A stretch of DNA of 64,000 nucleotides, from assembly GCA_002397315.1 (NCBI GenBank), contig DHAE01000011.1, positions 1 through 64,000 on the forward strand, in the 5' to 3' direction. Below, piece after piece: positions 23,689 through 33,308 of the stretch (positions within the stretch are counted from its first letter, which is position 1; each line of letters opens with the position of its first letter). The position numbers and the translations under genes are program-made. Source of the stretch: Comamonadaceae bacterium UBA4962 (GTDB taxonomy: Bacteria > Pseudomonadota > Gammaproteobacteria > Burkholderiales > Burkholderiaceae_C). The notes under the pieces were generated by a model that was not told the DNA's origin, ran no database searches, and was given only the letters and a program-made list of their open reading frames with translations.

Positions 23689-26600
23689 ATGGATCCGGTT
23701 CAAGCACGGGAAGGGGTCATCGCGCGGCTCACTGAGGACCTCGTCGGCCCACACGGTCCGGATGAAGTACTTCAGGGTGTGCGGCTCAGGCCGTCGGATG
23801 TGTACCTCACCGGGATCCTGTGGACATTTGGCGACCGGATGGGCGGTGAGGATGATGACGGCAGCGAAGGCGATGACGAGGAAGATGATGTCGGGTCAAC
23901 TTCGTCGCCGGTCGGACAGCAGCGGCCGTGCAGCATGGGAATTTCCTTCTGCACGAGAGATTTGAACGGCCCGAGTCCTATTGACGTCGCCGTCCGGTTT
24001 GCCACCTATGGATTCGAACCTGTCGAAGTGGAAGGGGCTCGACGGCCTGAACTGAAATGGACGCGGCACTCTCACTGTATCGATCTGAAGTCGCTTCCGC
24101 TCCCGGAGGAGGGGCAACGCATTGACTCGCTTAGCGCCGATGGCCTCTTAGCTAACGTACAGCTGCATGTCCGAGCCCGGGGCAGCCGTTCGGGTCGTCT
24201 CGTGACGCTCACGCTGATTAACCGCAGCTTGGCGCCTCAGGGCGACAGAAATGGCGCGGAGAGTCTGTTGCTATTCCAGACTCACCTCGAAGTCCGGCCA
24301 GCGGGCGACACGAAGCTGGTCCCGCGACCCAGCCGTCCTTCAGCCAACGATGAAGATGAAGAGATCGGGCGGCTCCTTTATCGCAATGCCCCAGAGTTTG
24401 CAGCCGGCCATCAGTGCTCGGCTTCGTGGGAGGCTGTGGGCCGGGAGGCCACTGTCGTCCGTAGCGAGTGGATTCCCCGCGCGTCCGTGATCGCCTATCG
24501 CGAGGATGGCGACGATGTCTTCAATGACTTGGTAAGCACGGGCGCCTTCGACGCGCACGAGCTTGCCCGTTTGCCTGACAAGGAACTTCTGGCGACACTG
24601 GCCCGGCTGCCGCACGCATATGAAGAATGGATCGGGAAGCAGACGAATCGAATCGGGGGTCTCCAAGAGGACCTCAAACCGATTGCGCAGAGGAATCTAA
24701 AGATCTGCGACGAGGTGCGCTCAAGAATGACCGCGGGTGTAGAAGCCCTGCGGGATGACCGCACGCTGTTGCAGTCCTTTAGGCTGGCGAATGCTGCTAT
24801 GGCGCTGCAGCATTCTTGGAAACCCGTGGGAAAAATCCGACCACTTCGCTGGCGCCCTTTTCAGCTTGGATTCATCCTTCTGGCGGCGCGGTCCGTCTGC
24901 AAGCCGGATGCGCCAGACCGGGATGTGCTGGATCTGCTCTGGTTTCCAACAGGCGGAGGCAAGACGGAGGCCTATCTCGCACTTGTAGCAATGCTGGCGT
25001 TCCAGAGGCGCAGCACGCAGGAGGACCCCGACGATGGCGCGGGCAATGCGGCCCTGATGCGATACACGCTGCGCCTCCTCACTGCGCAGCAGTTCGAGCG
25101 CGCAGCTGCACTCACCCTTGCCTGTGAATTGATTCGGAAAGGCGCCGCGCCCGGCATCGCGTATCCGCTGAAGCGGGGCGAGGCGCCCTTTTCCATTGGC
25201 CTCTGGGTCGGTGGTGATGCCACCCCCAACCGGTTCAGGGATGCGCTTTCGAACCGGGGCAGTCGGGACGGAACCAGTGCTGAGCAGATCGACGAGTGCC
25301 CCTGCTGTCACAGCAAGATCCGTTGGAACTATGACGAGGGCGTGGAGTCAGTTCGCCCCTACTGCGAGACGAAAGACTGCCTCCTCGGCCCGGCGTTCGG
25401 CCTGTGGCCAGTGTTCACGGTCGATGATGACATCTACCGGGAACGCCCGACGCTGCTGATCGGGACCATCGACAAGTTTGCATTGCTCACAACCAGGCCC
25501 GACGTGGCAGAGTTGTTCGCATTCGGCAGTCTACAAAGCCCTGATCTCATCATCCAAGACGAACTACATCTGATATCTGGGCCGCTTGGAACGATCGCCG
25601 GCATTTATGAAACGGCCTTCGACTGGCTCCTGCGCAAGGGTACCCACCGGCCAAAAGTGATCGGGTCCACAGCGACGATCCGGCGCGCTGCGGAACAGGT
25701 CAGAGCCCTGTTTGATCGCAGCAGCTGTCAGTTTCCACCGCCAGGACTGGATCATGATGACTCAGGATTCGCGGTTCGCGACTCGGACAAGGCGCCCAGA
25801 ACATATCTCGCAGTGACAACGGCCGGGCGATCGGCCAAGTTTGCGCTTCAGGCGGCGACGGGCTCATTGTTGCAGTCAACGGGCAGCACGGTCGGGATGT
25901 CGGACAGCGAGAGAGACGGCTATTCAACGCTGGTGGCGTATTTCAACTCATTGCGCGAGCTTGGCGGTGCCATCGTTCAGATGCTGGACGACGTCCCGGA
26001 CTCGATGACTCTCTACGCTGGCCTGCGGAATGAAGGGGTCCGGCAGAATGCACCTCCGCGTGAGCTGACGTCTCGCGTGTCCCAGAAGGAAATTATCGAG
26101 ATCCTGTCGGAGCTGAAGGTCGAGGCGGGCAATCCGGCGGCGGTCGATGTTGTGCTCGCGACAAACATGGTCAGCGTGGGAGTGGACGTCTCGCGCCTCG
26201 GCCTCATGGTGATGAACGGCCAGCCGAAGACCCGCTCCGAGTACATACAGGCAACGAGTCGTGTGGGTCGAAGTGCCTTCCCCGGCCTGGTCATTGCAGT
26301 TCTGAATGCCGCAAAGCCCCGTGACCGCTCCCATTTCGAAACTTTCTTCGGCTGGCACTCAACGATCTATCGGGATGTTGAAGCGACCAGCGTGACGCCG
26401 TTTGCGTCCCGGGCGCGCGATCGGGCGCTGCACGCGGCCCTGGTGGCGATGATCCGCCACGCCGATCCCGCGGTTGCGCAGCGGCCACGCCTGGAAGACG
26501 CACCTACAGGATTGCTCGCCGACGTGGTTGAGGAAATTGAGCGCCGCGTGCTGGCAATCGACTCTCGCGAGAGAGCGGCATGCGCCTCGGAGATCGATGA

Positions 26601-26892
26601 CCGTCTGGATAACTGGCAGGCACGCTCGCCGGTCTATTACTCCAATCCTCGAAACTTCAACAAGTCGCTGCTGATCTCGGCCGACCTCAACGCCCGGCGC
26701 CGTGCGACTGGCCGGCTCCCGCCGGATGCATGGCCGACCATGAACAACATGCGAAGCGTGGAGGCAAGCACTCCGTTTCGCATGGCAGAGGTCCTGACAA
26801 ATCCGGGTGCAGTCGCGGCGGAGCCCGTTCCCGGCGCTGACGCCGGCCAAGCCTCGCGCCCGCAACCCCGCTGGAGAAGGCCCAATGGCTGA
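23689..26892 (+). CDS. drmA: DrmA-like DISARM helicase
   Basis: The 1067-residue SF2 helicase starts with a region typical of DrmA (R-L-T-E-D-L-V-G-P-H-G). An acidic stretch lies at 53-67. Walker A F-P-T-G-G-G-K-T is at 419-426. An inserted Cys cluster has C-P-C-C at 537-540 and C-E-T-K-D-C near 559-564. The DEAH-type box is D-E-L-H (624-627), motif III is S-T-A-T (660-663) and motif VI is A-T-S-R-V-G-R (855-861). In DISARM, DrmA and DrmB form a DNA-binding core that senses invading DNA. It overlaps the DrmB-like gene by 8 bp. The symbol is by family; class-level orthology is not proven. Confidence 0.85.
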   Translation: MDPVQAREGVIARLTEDLVGPHGPDEVLQGVRLRPSDVYLTGILWTFGDRMGGEDDDGSEGDDEEDDVGSTSSPVGQQRPCSMGISFCTRDLNGPSPIDVAVRFATYGFEPVEVEGARRPELKWTRHSHCIDLKSLPLPEEGQRIDSLSADGLLANVQLHVRARGSRSGRLVTLTLINRSLAPQGDRNGAESLLLFQTHLEVRPAGDTKLVPRPSRPSANDEDEEIGRLLYRNAPEFAAGHQCSASWEAVGREATVVRSEWIPRASVIAYREDGDDVFNDLVSTGAFDAHELARLPDKELLATLARLPHAYEEWIGKQTNRIGGLQEDLKPIAQRNLKICDEVRSRMTAGVEALRDDRTLLQSFRLANAAMALQHSWKPVGKIRPLRWRPFQLGFILLAARSVCKPDAPDRDVLDLLWFPTGGGKTEAYLALVAMLAFQRRSTQEDPDDGAGNAALMRYTLRLLTAQQFERAAALTLACELIRKGAAPGIAYPLKRGEAPFSIGLWVGGDATPNRFRDALSNRGSRDGTSAEQIDECPCCHSKIRWNYDEGVESVRPYCETKDCLLGPAFGLWPVFTVDDDIYRERPTLLIGTIDKFALLTTRPDVAELFAFGSLQSPDLIIQDELHLISGPLGTIAGIYETAFDWLLRKGTHRPKVIGSTATIRRAAEQVRALFDRSSCQFPPPGLDHDDSGFAVRDSDKAPRTYLAVTTAGRSAKFALQAATGSLLQSTGSTVGMSDSERDGYSTLVAYFNSLRELGGAIVQMLDDVPDSMTLYAGLRNEGVRQNAPPRELTSRVSQKEIIEILSELKVEAGNPAAVDVVLATNMVSVGVDVSRLGLMVMNGQPKTRSEYIQATSRVGRSAFPGLVIAVLNAAKPRDRSHFETFFGWHSTIYRDVEATSVTPFASRARDRALHAALVAMIRHADPAVAQRPRLEDAPTGLLADVVEEIERRVLAIDSRERAACASEIDDRLDNWQARSPVYYSNPRNFNKSLLISADLNARRRATGRLPPDAWPTMNNMRSVEASTPFRMAEVLTNPGAVAAEPVPGADAGQASRPQPRWRRPNG

Positions 26893-28723
26893 CAACTTCG
26901 TTGGAGAGCTGCGCCGAAGCGCGGTTCTTATGACCTATGCGCCGGGCGCAATCATGGACATGCGCTCCGGCAGAGGCCCGGTTTCTGGCGTAAGTGCTGG
27001 TTTGGAAGAGTGGGACCGCAGCGCACCGCTCTCCGGGAATCTGAAATACCAGAAGATCATCGAGAGACGGCTGTGTAAGAAACTGGGAAAGAAGTATTTC
27101 AGACTGCCGCCAGTGCTCGACGACAACGCCGCACGACCGGATGGGAGGCCTGATACGTCATCGCTGGTACTTCGCAGATTCCCTGAGTGGTTGCAATGTC
27201 CCGAGTGTGAATTCATGCGGCCTGCGTCCCGCTGGAGCCGCGACCCCGGCATGGCGTACCGGTATTGCCCCGGCTGCACGGCAAAGCGTCCTGGCGGAGA
27301 AAAAGTCTACGTCATCCCGGTGCGCTTTGCTTCCGCCTGCACGGCCGGTCACTTGGACGAATTTCCATGGAACTGGTGGCTGCCGCATAAACCGGACTGC
27401 CTGACTAAAGGTAGGGACAAGCTGAAGCTCTTCTCCTCTGGTCCCGGTCTTGGCGGGCTGGTGTTGAACTGCCCTGACTGCCATGCCTCGCGATCATTGG
27501 ACGGCGCGTTCGGTGAAAACGCACTCTCGGGTCTTAACTGTCGTGGCCATCGGCCGTGGCTGCGAACTCCAGACTCTTCATGCGCCTGCAGCGGAGAACT
27601 GGGTACTTACCGCGCGGTGCAGCGGGGTGCGTCCAACCTGTACTATCCGGTCATGGAGTCCGCGCTGGATATTCCTCCTTGGACAAGAACTCTTCAGCGA
27701 ATCATCGGAGATTACTGGGACGTTCTCCTCGATATCGTCGACCACGCGGGTCGTGTAGCGTATATCAACTCCTCTCAGCATCTCACACGCGTCTTGGAGC
27801 GCGAGCACATATCAGCGGAATCGCTGGCGACGAAGTTCGACCAGATGGTGGGCGAAGCAGACATTGTCAACGTCGACGACCTTCGCATTGACGAGTACAA
27901 GGTCTTCACCGGCCCCGCGGACGAGGACGACGAGGAGTTTGAGATCCACCGTGAGGCGGTACCAGACGAACTCCAGCCGTTCATTGCGAAAGTCATGCGC
28001 GTAGCGCGGCTTCGCGAAGTGCGAGTGGTGAAAGGCTTCACACGGATAAATCCGCCGTCGGATCCTGACGGGGCCCTGGTCGCGCCCATTTCCAACGGCA
28101 CGCTCGACTGGCTGCCTGCGATCGAAGTTCGCGGCGAGGGTATTTTTCTTCAGCTCAACATGGAGGCGCTGCGCCAGTGGGAGGTACAGCCGGAGGTGCT
28201 CGAAAGGGTTCAGTTGGCCGCACGAAGCTGGCAGGCGGAATGGAAGAAGAGAAACGGCGACGAGCCGCTACCTTACGAAGTGACGCCGCGCCTACTGATG
28301 GTGCACGCTCTTTCGCATGCCTTGATCCGACAGCTCACGCTCGAGTGCGGCTATTCCACCGCCTCGCTGCGCGAGCGGCTGTACGTGAGCGAAGGTCCCG
28401 AAGGGATGGCCGGCATCCTTATCTACACCGCCACCTCAGACTCAGACGGAACGCTGGGCGGGCTGCAGCGACGCGCCGGTCCGGACCTGCTCGGTCCCAC
28501 CGTAACCGGCGCCATCCGATCGGCCCAGTGGTGTTCTTCTGACCCTCTCTGCCTCTCAGGAGAGACGGGGGCGCCGGATTCGCACTCAGTCGCGGCGTGT
28601 CACTCCTGCATGCTCGTTCCCGAGACCTCCTGCGAATACCACAACCGCTTCCTGGATCGGGCTCTGCTCACTGGCTTCGACGATGGGGTCAGTGTCGGCT
28701 ACTTCGAGTCACTGCTTTCCTGA
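26885..28723 (+). CDS. drmB: DrmB-like DUF1998 protein
   Basis: The 612-residue protein starts L-R-R-S-A-V-L-M-T-Y-A-P-G-A-I near residue 9, the typical DrmB opening. It has zinc-ribbon cysteines at C105/C108 and C128/C131, more Cys pairs near 190 and 230, and the DUF1998 C-terminal signature C-H-S-C (572-575), E-T-S-C and N-R-F-L-D-R. DrmB partners DrmA in DISARM. ATG 26885 lies inside the end of the DrmA-like gene (ATGGCTGA), which means translational coupling; the longer open frame to 26807 is less likely. Confidence 0.88.
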   Translation: MADNFVGELRRSAVLMTYAPGAIMDMRSGRGPVSGVSAGLEEWDRSAPLSGNLKYQKIIERRLCKKLGKKYFRLPPVLDDNAARPDGRPDTSSLVLRRFPEWLQCPECEFMRPASRWSRDPGMAYRYCPGCTAKRPGGEKVYVIPVRFASACTAGHLDEFPWNWWLPHKPDCLTKGRDKLKLFSSGPGLGGLVLNCPDCHASRSLDGAFGENALSGLNCRGHRPWLRTPDSSCACSGELGTYRAVQRGASNLYYPVMESALDIPPWTRTLQRIIGDYWDVLLDIVDHAGRVAYINSSQHLTRVLEREHISAESLATKFDQMVGEADIVNVDDLRIDEYKVFTGPADEDDEEFEIHREAVPDELQPFIAKVMRVARLREVRVVKGFTRINPPSDPDGALVAPISNGTLDWLPAIEVRGEGIFLQLNMEALRQWEVQPEVLERVQLAARSWQAEWKKRNGDEPLPYEVTPRLLMVHALSHALIRQLTLECGYSTASLRERLYVSEGPEGMAGILIYTATSDSDGTLGGLQRRAGPDLLGPTVTGAIRSAQWCSSDPLCLSGETGAPDSHSVAACHSCMLVPETSCEYHNRFLDRALLTGFDDGVSVGYFESLLS

Positions 28724-28732
28724 GGTTCTTTG

Positions 28733-30376
28733 ATGGCAGTTATGTGGCCCAGGGCCCTCCCACAATGGGTGTTGCAGGATCCGAGAAGATCGGCTGAGTG
28801 TGAGGTCTACCGCAGACTTGGCCAAGTGCTGGACGACTCTTGGTCGGTCTACTACTCCCGACCTTGGTGGGGCATCAGCCGCACCGGGGGAGAAATTGAC
28901 GGTGAAGCTGACTTTGTCGTGGCGCATCCTGCCAGGGGCGTGCTCTTTCTGGAAGTGAAAGGAGGCCTCGTCAGCCACGACCCGAAGACGTCAAAATGGT
29001 TGTCAAGAGATCGCTTCGGAGTCAATCACGGCATCAAGGACCCTGTGCAGCAGGCGATGCGATCCAAGCACGAACTGCTGAAGAAATTTCGCACCGCTTC
29101 ATCTTGGCCCTCGGAGCGCGTTCGACTCAGGCACGGGGTCATCCTTCCGGACTGCGAGCCGAAAGCAAAGGAGCGTGTTGGAGGCTATGAGCAGCAACTC
29201 TTCTGCTTTACGACACAGCTTCGCGACCGCTTGGCCGGCTGGATTGCAGAGCGGCTCGCTTCGCATGCGGAAGACGGTCGAGACAACGAGGTAGGGCCAG
29301 GCGTCGCTGGTGTTGCCGTGATTGACAATACGATCGCTGCTCCAGTTAGATTGGTAGTGCCTCTGCATCGGGAGCTGTCGGCGGACATCGCGCAGCAGGA
29401 CTCCCTACTCACGGGCGCTCAGATGCAGGCAGTTGTTTTCATCGATTCAATGCCCCGGGTTGTTGCAGAAGGAGGCGCAGGCACAGGTAAGACGGTTGTT
29501 GCCTGCGAGCTCGCTGCACGATATGCCCAGGTAGGTCGAAGCACCCTGTTGTGCTGTTTGAGTGAGGCATTGGCGGCAGCACTGCGCCGACGGATTGGTG
29601 ATTGGCCAGGTCTGGTCGTCATGACATTAAAGGAGATGGGTGCTGCGGCGTCAGGGCGCAGACTTGACCGGTTCGGTGCCGTGATCGTCGACGAGGGCCA
29701 AGACGTCGCCTGGACTGACTGGGAGATGGTCGAGTCGTGCGTCGCAGATGGAGGCCTGTTGCGCGTACTCTTTGACAGCAATCAGGCTGTATACCGCGCC
29801 CGCAGTGACCTCGAGACCCGGCTGCAGGCTACGGGAATCTGCCTGCAACTGAACCTTCGCAACACCAAGCGCATCGCCGCAGTCACAGACCCGCTGTATC
29901 GGGGGCCGCTCATCATCTGCGCCGGTACCGAAGGGCGTCATCCGCGGTTGTTCAACAGAAGCGCCTCCGAGGCCCAGGCCGCAGCTCTGGCACTGATACG
30001 CGACCTCTTGGAAAACCACTCGATGGTGCCAGGGGACGTAACTCTGCTCGTGCCAGACAGCAAGGTGGCCACTGCTATGAGGTCGAAGTTGCTCACCGCC
30101 AGGTTGCGCGCGACCGATGCAGCTTCGGCTGCGCACGGTGCCGTGATAGTTGAAACCGTGGCGGCCTTTAAAGGGCTGGAGTCATTGGCGGTGGTTTTTC
30201 TTGCCGACAGACTCTGTGCGAATAACGCCGAACTTTCATATGTTGCAGTTTCGAGGGCAAGGGGGCTGCTGTTGGTGGTAGGGCCTGTTACCGATACCCA
30301 GCTGGGGCGTGCATTAATTGGGGGACATGCCGAGCTTGTCCCAGAAGGAAGGTCTCCAACTGCCCTATCGGGCTAG
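28733..30376 (+). CDS. NERD nuclease/SF1 helicase fusion
   Basis: The 547-residue protein has an N-terminal NERD domain, a PD-(D/E)xK-type fold, with E54/D56/D60 in G-E-I-D-G-E-A-D and E74-x-K76 in L-E-V-K-G-G. A UvrD-type helicase follows: Walker A G-G-A-G-T-G-K-T (247-254), motif II D-E-G-Q-D (320-324) and a late V-S-R-A-R. Nuclease and motor are probably coupled on DNA. ATG 28733 follows GAGG at a 7-nt spacing and lies 9 bp after the DrmB-like stop; a TTG at 28730 is the alternative. It occupies the place where DISARM loci often carry drmC. Confidence 0.87.
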   Translation: MAVMWPRALPQWVLQDPRRSAECEVYRRLGQVLDDSWSVYYSRPWWGISRTGGEIDGEADFVVAHPARGVLFLEVKGGLVSHDPKTSKWLSRDRFGVNHGIKDPVQQAMRSKHELLKKFRTASSWPSERVRLRHGVILPDCEPKAKERVGGYEQQLFCFTTQLRDRLAGWIAERLASHAEDGRDNEVGPGVAGVAVIDNTIAAPVRLVVPLHRELSADIAQQDSLLTGAQMQAVVFIDSMPRVVAEGGAGTGKTVVACELAARYAQVGRSTLLCCLSEALAAALRRRIGDWPGLVVMTLKEMGAAASGRRLDRFGAVIVDEGQDVAWTDWEMVESCVADGGLLRVLFDSNQAVYRARSDLETRLQATGICLQLNLRNTKRIAAVTDPLYRGPLIICAGTEGRHPRLFNRSASEAQAAALALIRDLLENHSMVPGDVTLLVPDSKVATAMRSKLLTARLRATDAASAAHGAVIVETVAAFKGLESLAVVFLADRLCANNAELSYVAVSRARGLLLVVGPVTDTQLGRALIGGHAELVPEGRSPTALSG

Positions 30377-30533
30377 GGTACTGTTTGGTGTTGTTGGGGG
30401 CGGGCGACCAGTTTGGTTGGGCGGCTGAACTCTCGCCGAGGAATTCCAACAAAAATCCTGCGCGTGCAGTACCTCGTCTAATTCTTTGGTTGACAAAGCC
30501 AGACCACCCTAAATTCTTGATTGAGGAAATACC

Positions 30534-32024
30534 GTGACCACTGCGACTATGAAGATCCTGTACGGCCCGCCAGGGACCGGCAAGACGTGGCAAGCAGCAC
30601 AGGAAGCTGTCAAAGCCATAGAGCCCCAACGCTATCAGGAGGCAAAAGATGCTGCGGATTCTTCCACCGCGCTCCGTAAGCTGCACGAGGCGCTTGTCAA
30701 CGATGGCCGTATCGTCTGGGTCACATTTCATCCCAGTTACTCCTATGAGGACTTCGTGGAAGGCTTTCGGCCGTCCGTCGGAGCGAATGAGCAGCTCCTC
30801 TACACCGTGGTCGATGGACCTTTCAAGGAAGTCTGCCGGCGAGCCACCCTCACCTCCGATCTCTCCGTAGGCGAGAAGCTGTTGGACGGCAACGGTAAGC
30901 CGACCATGGAAGTAGTGAACAAGAACACCGAGGGGTGGGTTGTCAAGGTGAGCACCAGCAGAGCCGATGCCGTCGCGGCAACAACCGAAAAGTTTGTTCC
31001 CCGCACAGTCATCGAAAGACTGATGGAGATGGGATTCCCGCCTCAGATTTTTTCCATTCCAGGCAAAGGTCTCACTGACCTCGCGAAGGTCGGCATCGAG
31101 CTCGATGATGATGACGTGCCCGATCCTGAAGAGGGAGAGACGGATGCAAAGCGCAAGGGAGCCACGATCCGGAAGATCATCGCCGCTCGCACGGGCATGC
31201 TTTCCAGTTCTGACCTCAGTAACCAAGCACATTACGGTGCTGTTCTGCGGCGCCTTGTGGAACTGAAGGCCAGTGGAGGCCAGAAGGGCGGAGCGGTTGC
31301 AATGGTTATCGACGAGATCAACCGAGCGGAGCCATCCAAGGTCTTCGGCGAGCTCATCACACTGCTCGAGTTGGACAAACGCGAAGGCATGCCGGACGAA
31401 CGATCAGTATGGCTTCCCTATTCCAAGAAGCCCTTCTCGGTTCCATCCAACGTCTCTGTTATCGGAACGATGAATACGGTCGACAGGTCGCTCACAGCGC
31501 TCGATTTCGCAATGCGGCGACGCTTTACATTCGAGCTCGTCGCGGCCGATCCGGAATTGGTGCCTAAGGAATGGGGCGGTGTGGATCTGCAGTCGTTTCT
31601 CAAGCGCATCAACTCACGCGTCAGCATCCTGCTTGGAAGCGGCCACGAATTCGGCCACGCCTTCCTGATGACACGCCGCCTTGAATCCATACAGACAAGT
31701 CACGGCTGGACTGAAGCGGATGCAAAGCTGCGGTGTGTGGCCTACGTGATGAGGACGAGCATTGTCCCGACCCTTACTGAGTACTTCCATGACGACTGGG
31801 ACAAGATACGCGCTGTCGCCGGTGAGACCAAGGATGAGCAAGCGGCGCTTTCGCTGTTCGAGAAGCCTCCAGCCGATGCCCAGTTCTTCGCCAGACTGCC
31901 GGATCAATACGAGTTCTCCGAATCAAACTGGGGCGTCCCGTCCGACTGGTGGAATCCTGAGAGTGTGAAATGGGACGCCGAGCGCTTCCTTCGTTTTGCG
32001 CGCGCCCTGGCCAACGGCCAGTGA
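30534..32024 (+). CDS. McrB-like AAA+ GTPase without N-terminal DNA-binding domain
   Basis: The 496-residue protein has Walker A G-P-P-G-T-G-K-T already at 11-18. It then has the McrB marker F-H-P-S-Y-S-Y-E-D-F-V-E-G (65-77), Walker B V-I-D-E-I-N-R-A (258-265) and the GTP-binding-type T-M-N-T-V-D-R-S (312-319). E. coli McrB has about 160 extra N-terminal residues that recognise methylated DNA; they are missing here. An insert (about 100-230) includes an acidic stretch. The start is GTG after TTGAGGAAATACC. A 157-bp gap separates it from the NERD gene and contains TTGACA at 30490-30495, so it may have its own promoter. Confidence 0.88.
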   Translation: MTTATMKILYGPPGTGKTWQAAQEAVKAIEPQRYQEAKDAADSSTALRKLHEALVNDGRIVWVTFHPSYSYEDFVEGFRPSVGANEQLLYTVVDGPFKEVCRRATLTSDLSVGEKLLDGNGKPTMEVVNKNTEGWVVKVSTSRADAVAATTEKFVPRTVIERLMEMGFPPQIFSIPGKGLTDLAKVGIELDDDDVPDPEEGETDAKRKGATIRKIIAARTGMLSSSDLSNQAHYGAVLRRLVELKASGGQKGGAVAMVIDEINRAEPSKVFGELITLLELDKREGMPDERSVWLPYSKKPFSVPSNVSVIGTMNTVDRSLTALDFAMRRRFTFELVAADPELVPKEWGGVDLQSFLKRINSRVSILLGSGHEFGHAFLMTRRLESIQTSHGWTEADAKLRCVAYVMRTSIVPTLTEYFHDDWDKIRAVAGETKDEQAALSLFEKPPADAQFFARLPDQYEFSESNWGVPSDWWNPESVKWDAERFLRFARALANGQ

Positions 32025-32036
32025 GGTTGATTGGTG

Positions 32037-33308
32037 ATGCGGATACTCACAACATGGGAGGGCATGCCGGTCCCGCTTCCGGAGGGCCCGGAACGCCGGG
32101 CGCTTGCCGACCGAATTCTGCGGAGAACAGAGAGCGGCCCATCACCTGCCTTCCGTTGGAAGCGAGGGACGCTCTATGCAGGAGAGATGGCAGGGTGCAT
32201 CCAGGTCGGGGATTTGCGCATCAATGTGCTGCCCAAGACCGATACCCCGGATGAGAACGGCGGCGGACAATTCCTGCTCAATCTTCTCCGCTACGCGGGT
32301 TACCTGAAGCGGACCCACATTGCCGGTTCTGCAGATGTTCAGACGTCCATGCGGGACCCTCTGGAGGCGGTCATCTCTGAAGTGGCTGCAGAGATGACGC
32401 AGGGACTCTTGGGGGGAATTCCGAAGAGATACGAACTGCGCCAGGAAAACTCGCTTTCGCCCCGGGGGCGCATCGACTTCGGCCTGCTGTCCCGACTTCT
32501 TCCGGGCCGTGCTAATCTGCCGATCAGCCACTCGCCTCTGTCAGTGGACAACGTCCTTGCTCAATGCATCAAGGCATTGGCCATCGTCTTGCAGCGGATC
32601 ACGCGAAGCGAGAAGAGCCGCCAGGCATTTGCCGCCGTCCTGCTGCAGCTCGCCAGCGTGCGATCGATCCGACCGACGATCGCGATGATCGATGGGATAT
32701 CACTGTCGCGCTACGAAACGCATTGGACACGTTCGTTGGCAATTGCCAGGTTGGTCCTGGCCGGCAACGCTCCTGATCCGACCCACTCGGGCAGGTCGGC
32801 TGCCTTTTCGATACTGTTTCCCCTGCATCACCTTTTTGAGCGCTCCTTGCGGAGGCTCATCTCTGAGGCGATGGAAGGCAGTGGTACCACCATGGATCAC
32901 AAAGGTGAGCCACTCCATCTCTACGAAGATCCCGAAACAAGCCAAGGGATTCTCCGGCTCAGGCCGGACTATCTTTTCACGAAGGAAGGCGAATGTATCG
33001 CGGTCGCGGATGCCAAATGGAAACGGGCAACTGAAGACGGCAAAGCAAATGGCATTGATCGAGAGGACCTGTACCAGATCCATGCCTACCTGACCCGCTT
33101 CAACGTCCAGCGGGCAGTGATCCTCTTGCCTACAGCCCCTTGGATGGGAGCAGGCTGGAAGAAGACCATCAAAGTCATGGGCGGTCCGCAGACCGTCACC
33201 CTCCTGAGCACCGACATCATCGGTCTGATCGACCACACAGCGGCCATCCGCGAGCCGGCCCGCGCAGTATTTAGGAAAGATCTGGTGGAGTTGATTCAGA
33301 CGACTTAA
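32037..33308 (+). CDS. McrC-like nuclease subunit
   Basis: The 423-residue protein matches McrC. An N-terminal beta-rich part (I-Q-V-G-D-L-R-I-N-V-L-P-K) is followed by the family motif R-G-R-I-D-F (143-148). A PD-(D/E)xK nuclease core follows with P-D-Y-L-F (Asp311) and D-A-K-W-K (Asp325, Lys327), then Y-Q-I-H-A-Y. It should be the cleaving partner of the McrB-like motor 12 bp upstream. GTG 32034 and TTG 32031 are alternative starts, with GTG better spaced from GAGG. Its last 38 bp overlap the convergent vsr gene. Confidence 0.87.
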   Translation: MRILTTWEGMPVPLPEGPERRALADRILRRTESGPSPAFRWKRGTLYAGEMAGCIQVGDLRINVLPKTDTPDENGGGQFLLNLLRYAGYLKRTHIAGSADVQTSMRDPLEAVISEVAAEMTQGLLGGIPKRYELRQENSLSPRGRIDFGLLSRLLPGRANLPISHSPLSVDNVLAQCIKALAIVLQRITRSEKSRQAFAAVLLQLASVRSIRPTIAMIDGISLSRYETHWTRSLAIARLVLAGNAPDPTHSGRSAAFSILFPLHHLFERSLRRLISEAMEGSGTTMDHKGEPLHLYEDPETSQGILRLRPDYLFTKEGECIAVADAKWKRATEDGKANGIDREDLYQIHAYLTRFNVQRAVILLPTAPWMGAGWKKTIKVMGGPQTVTLLSTDIIGLIDHTAAIREPARAVFRKDLVELIQTT

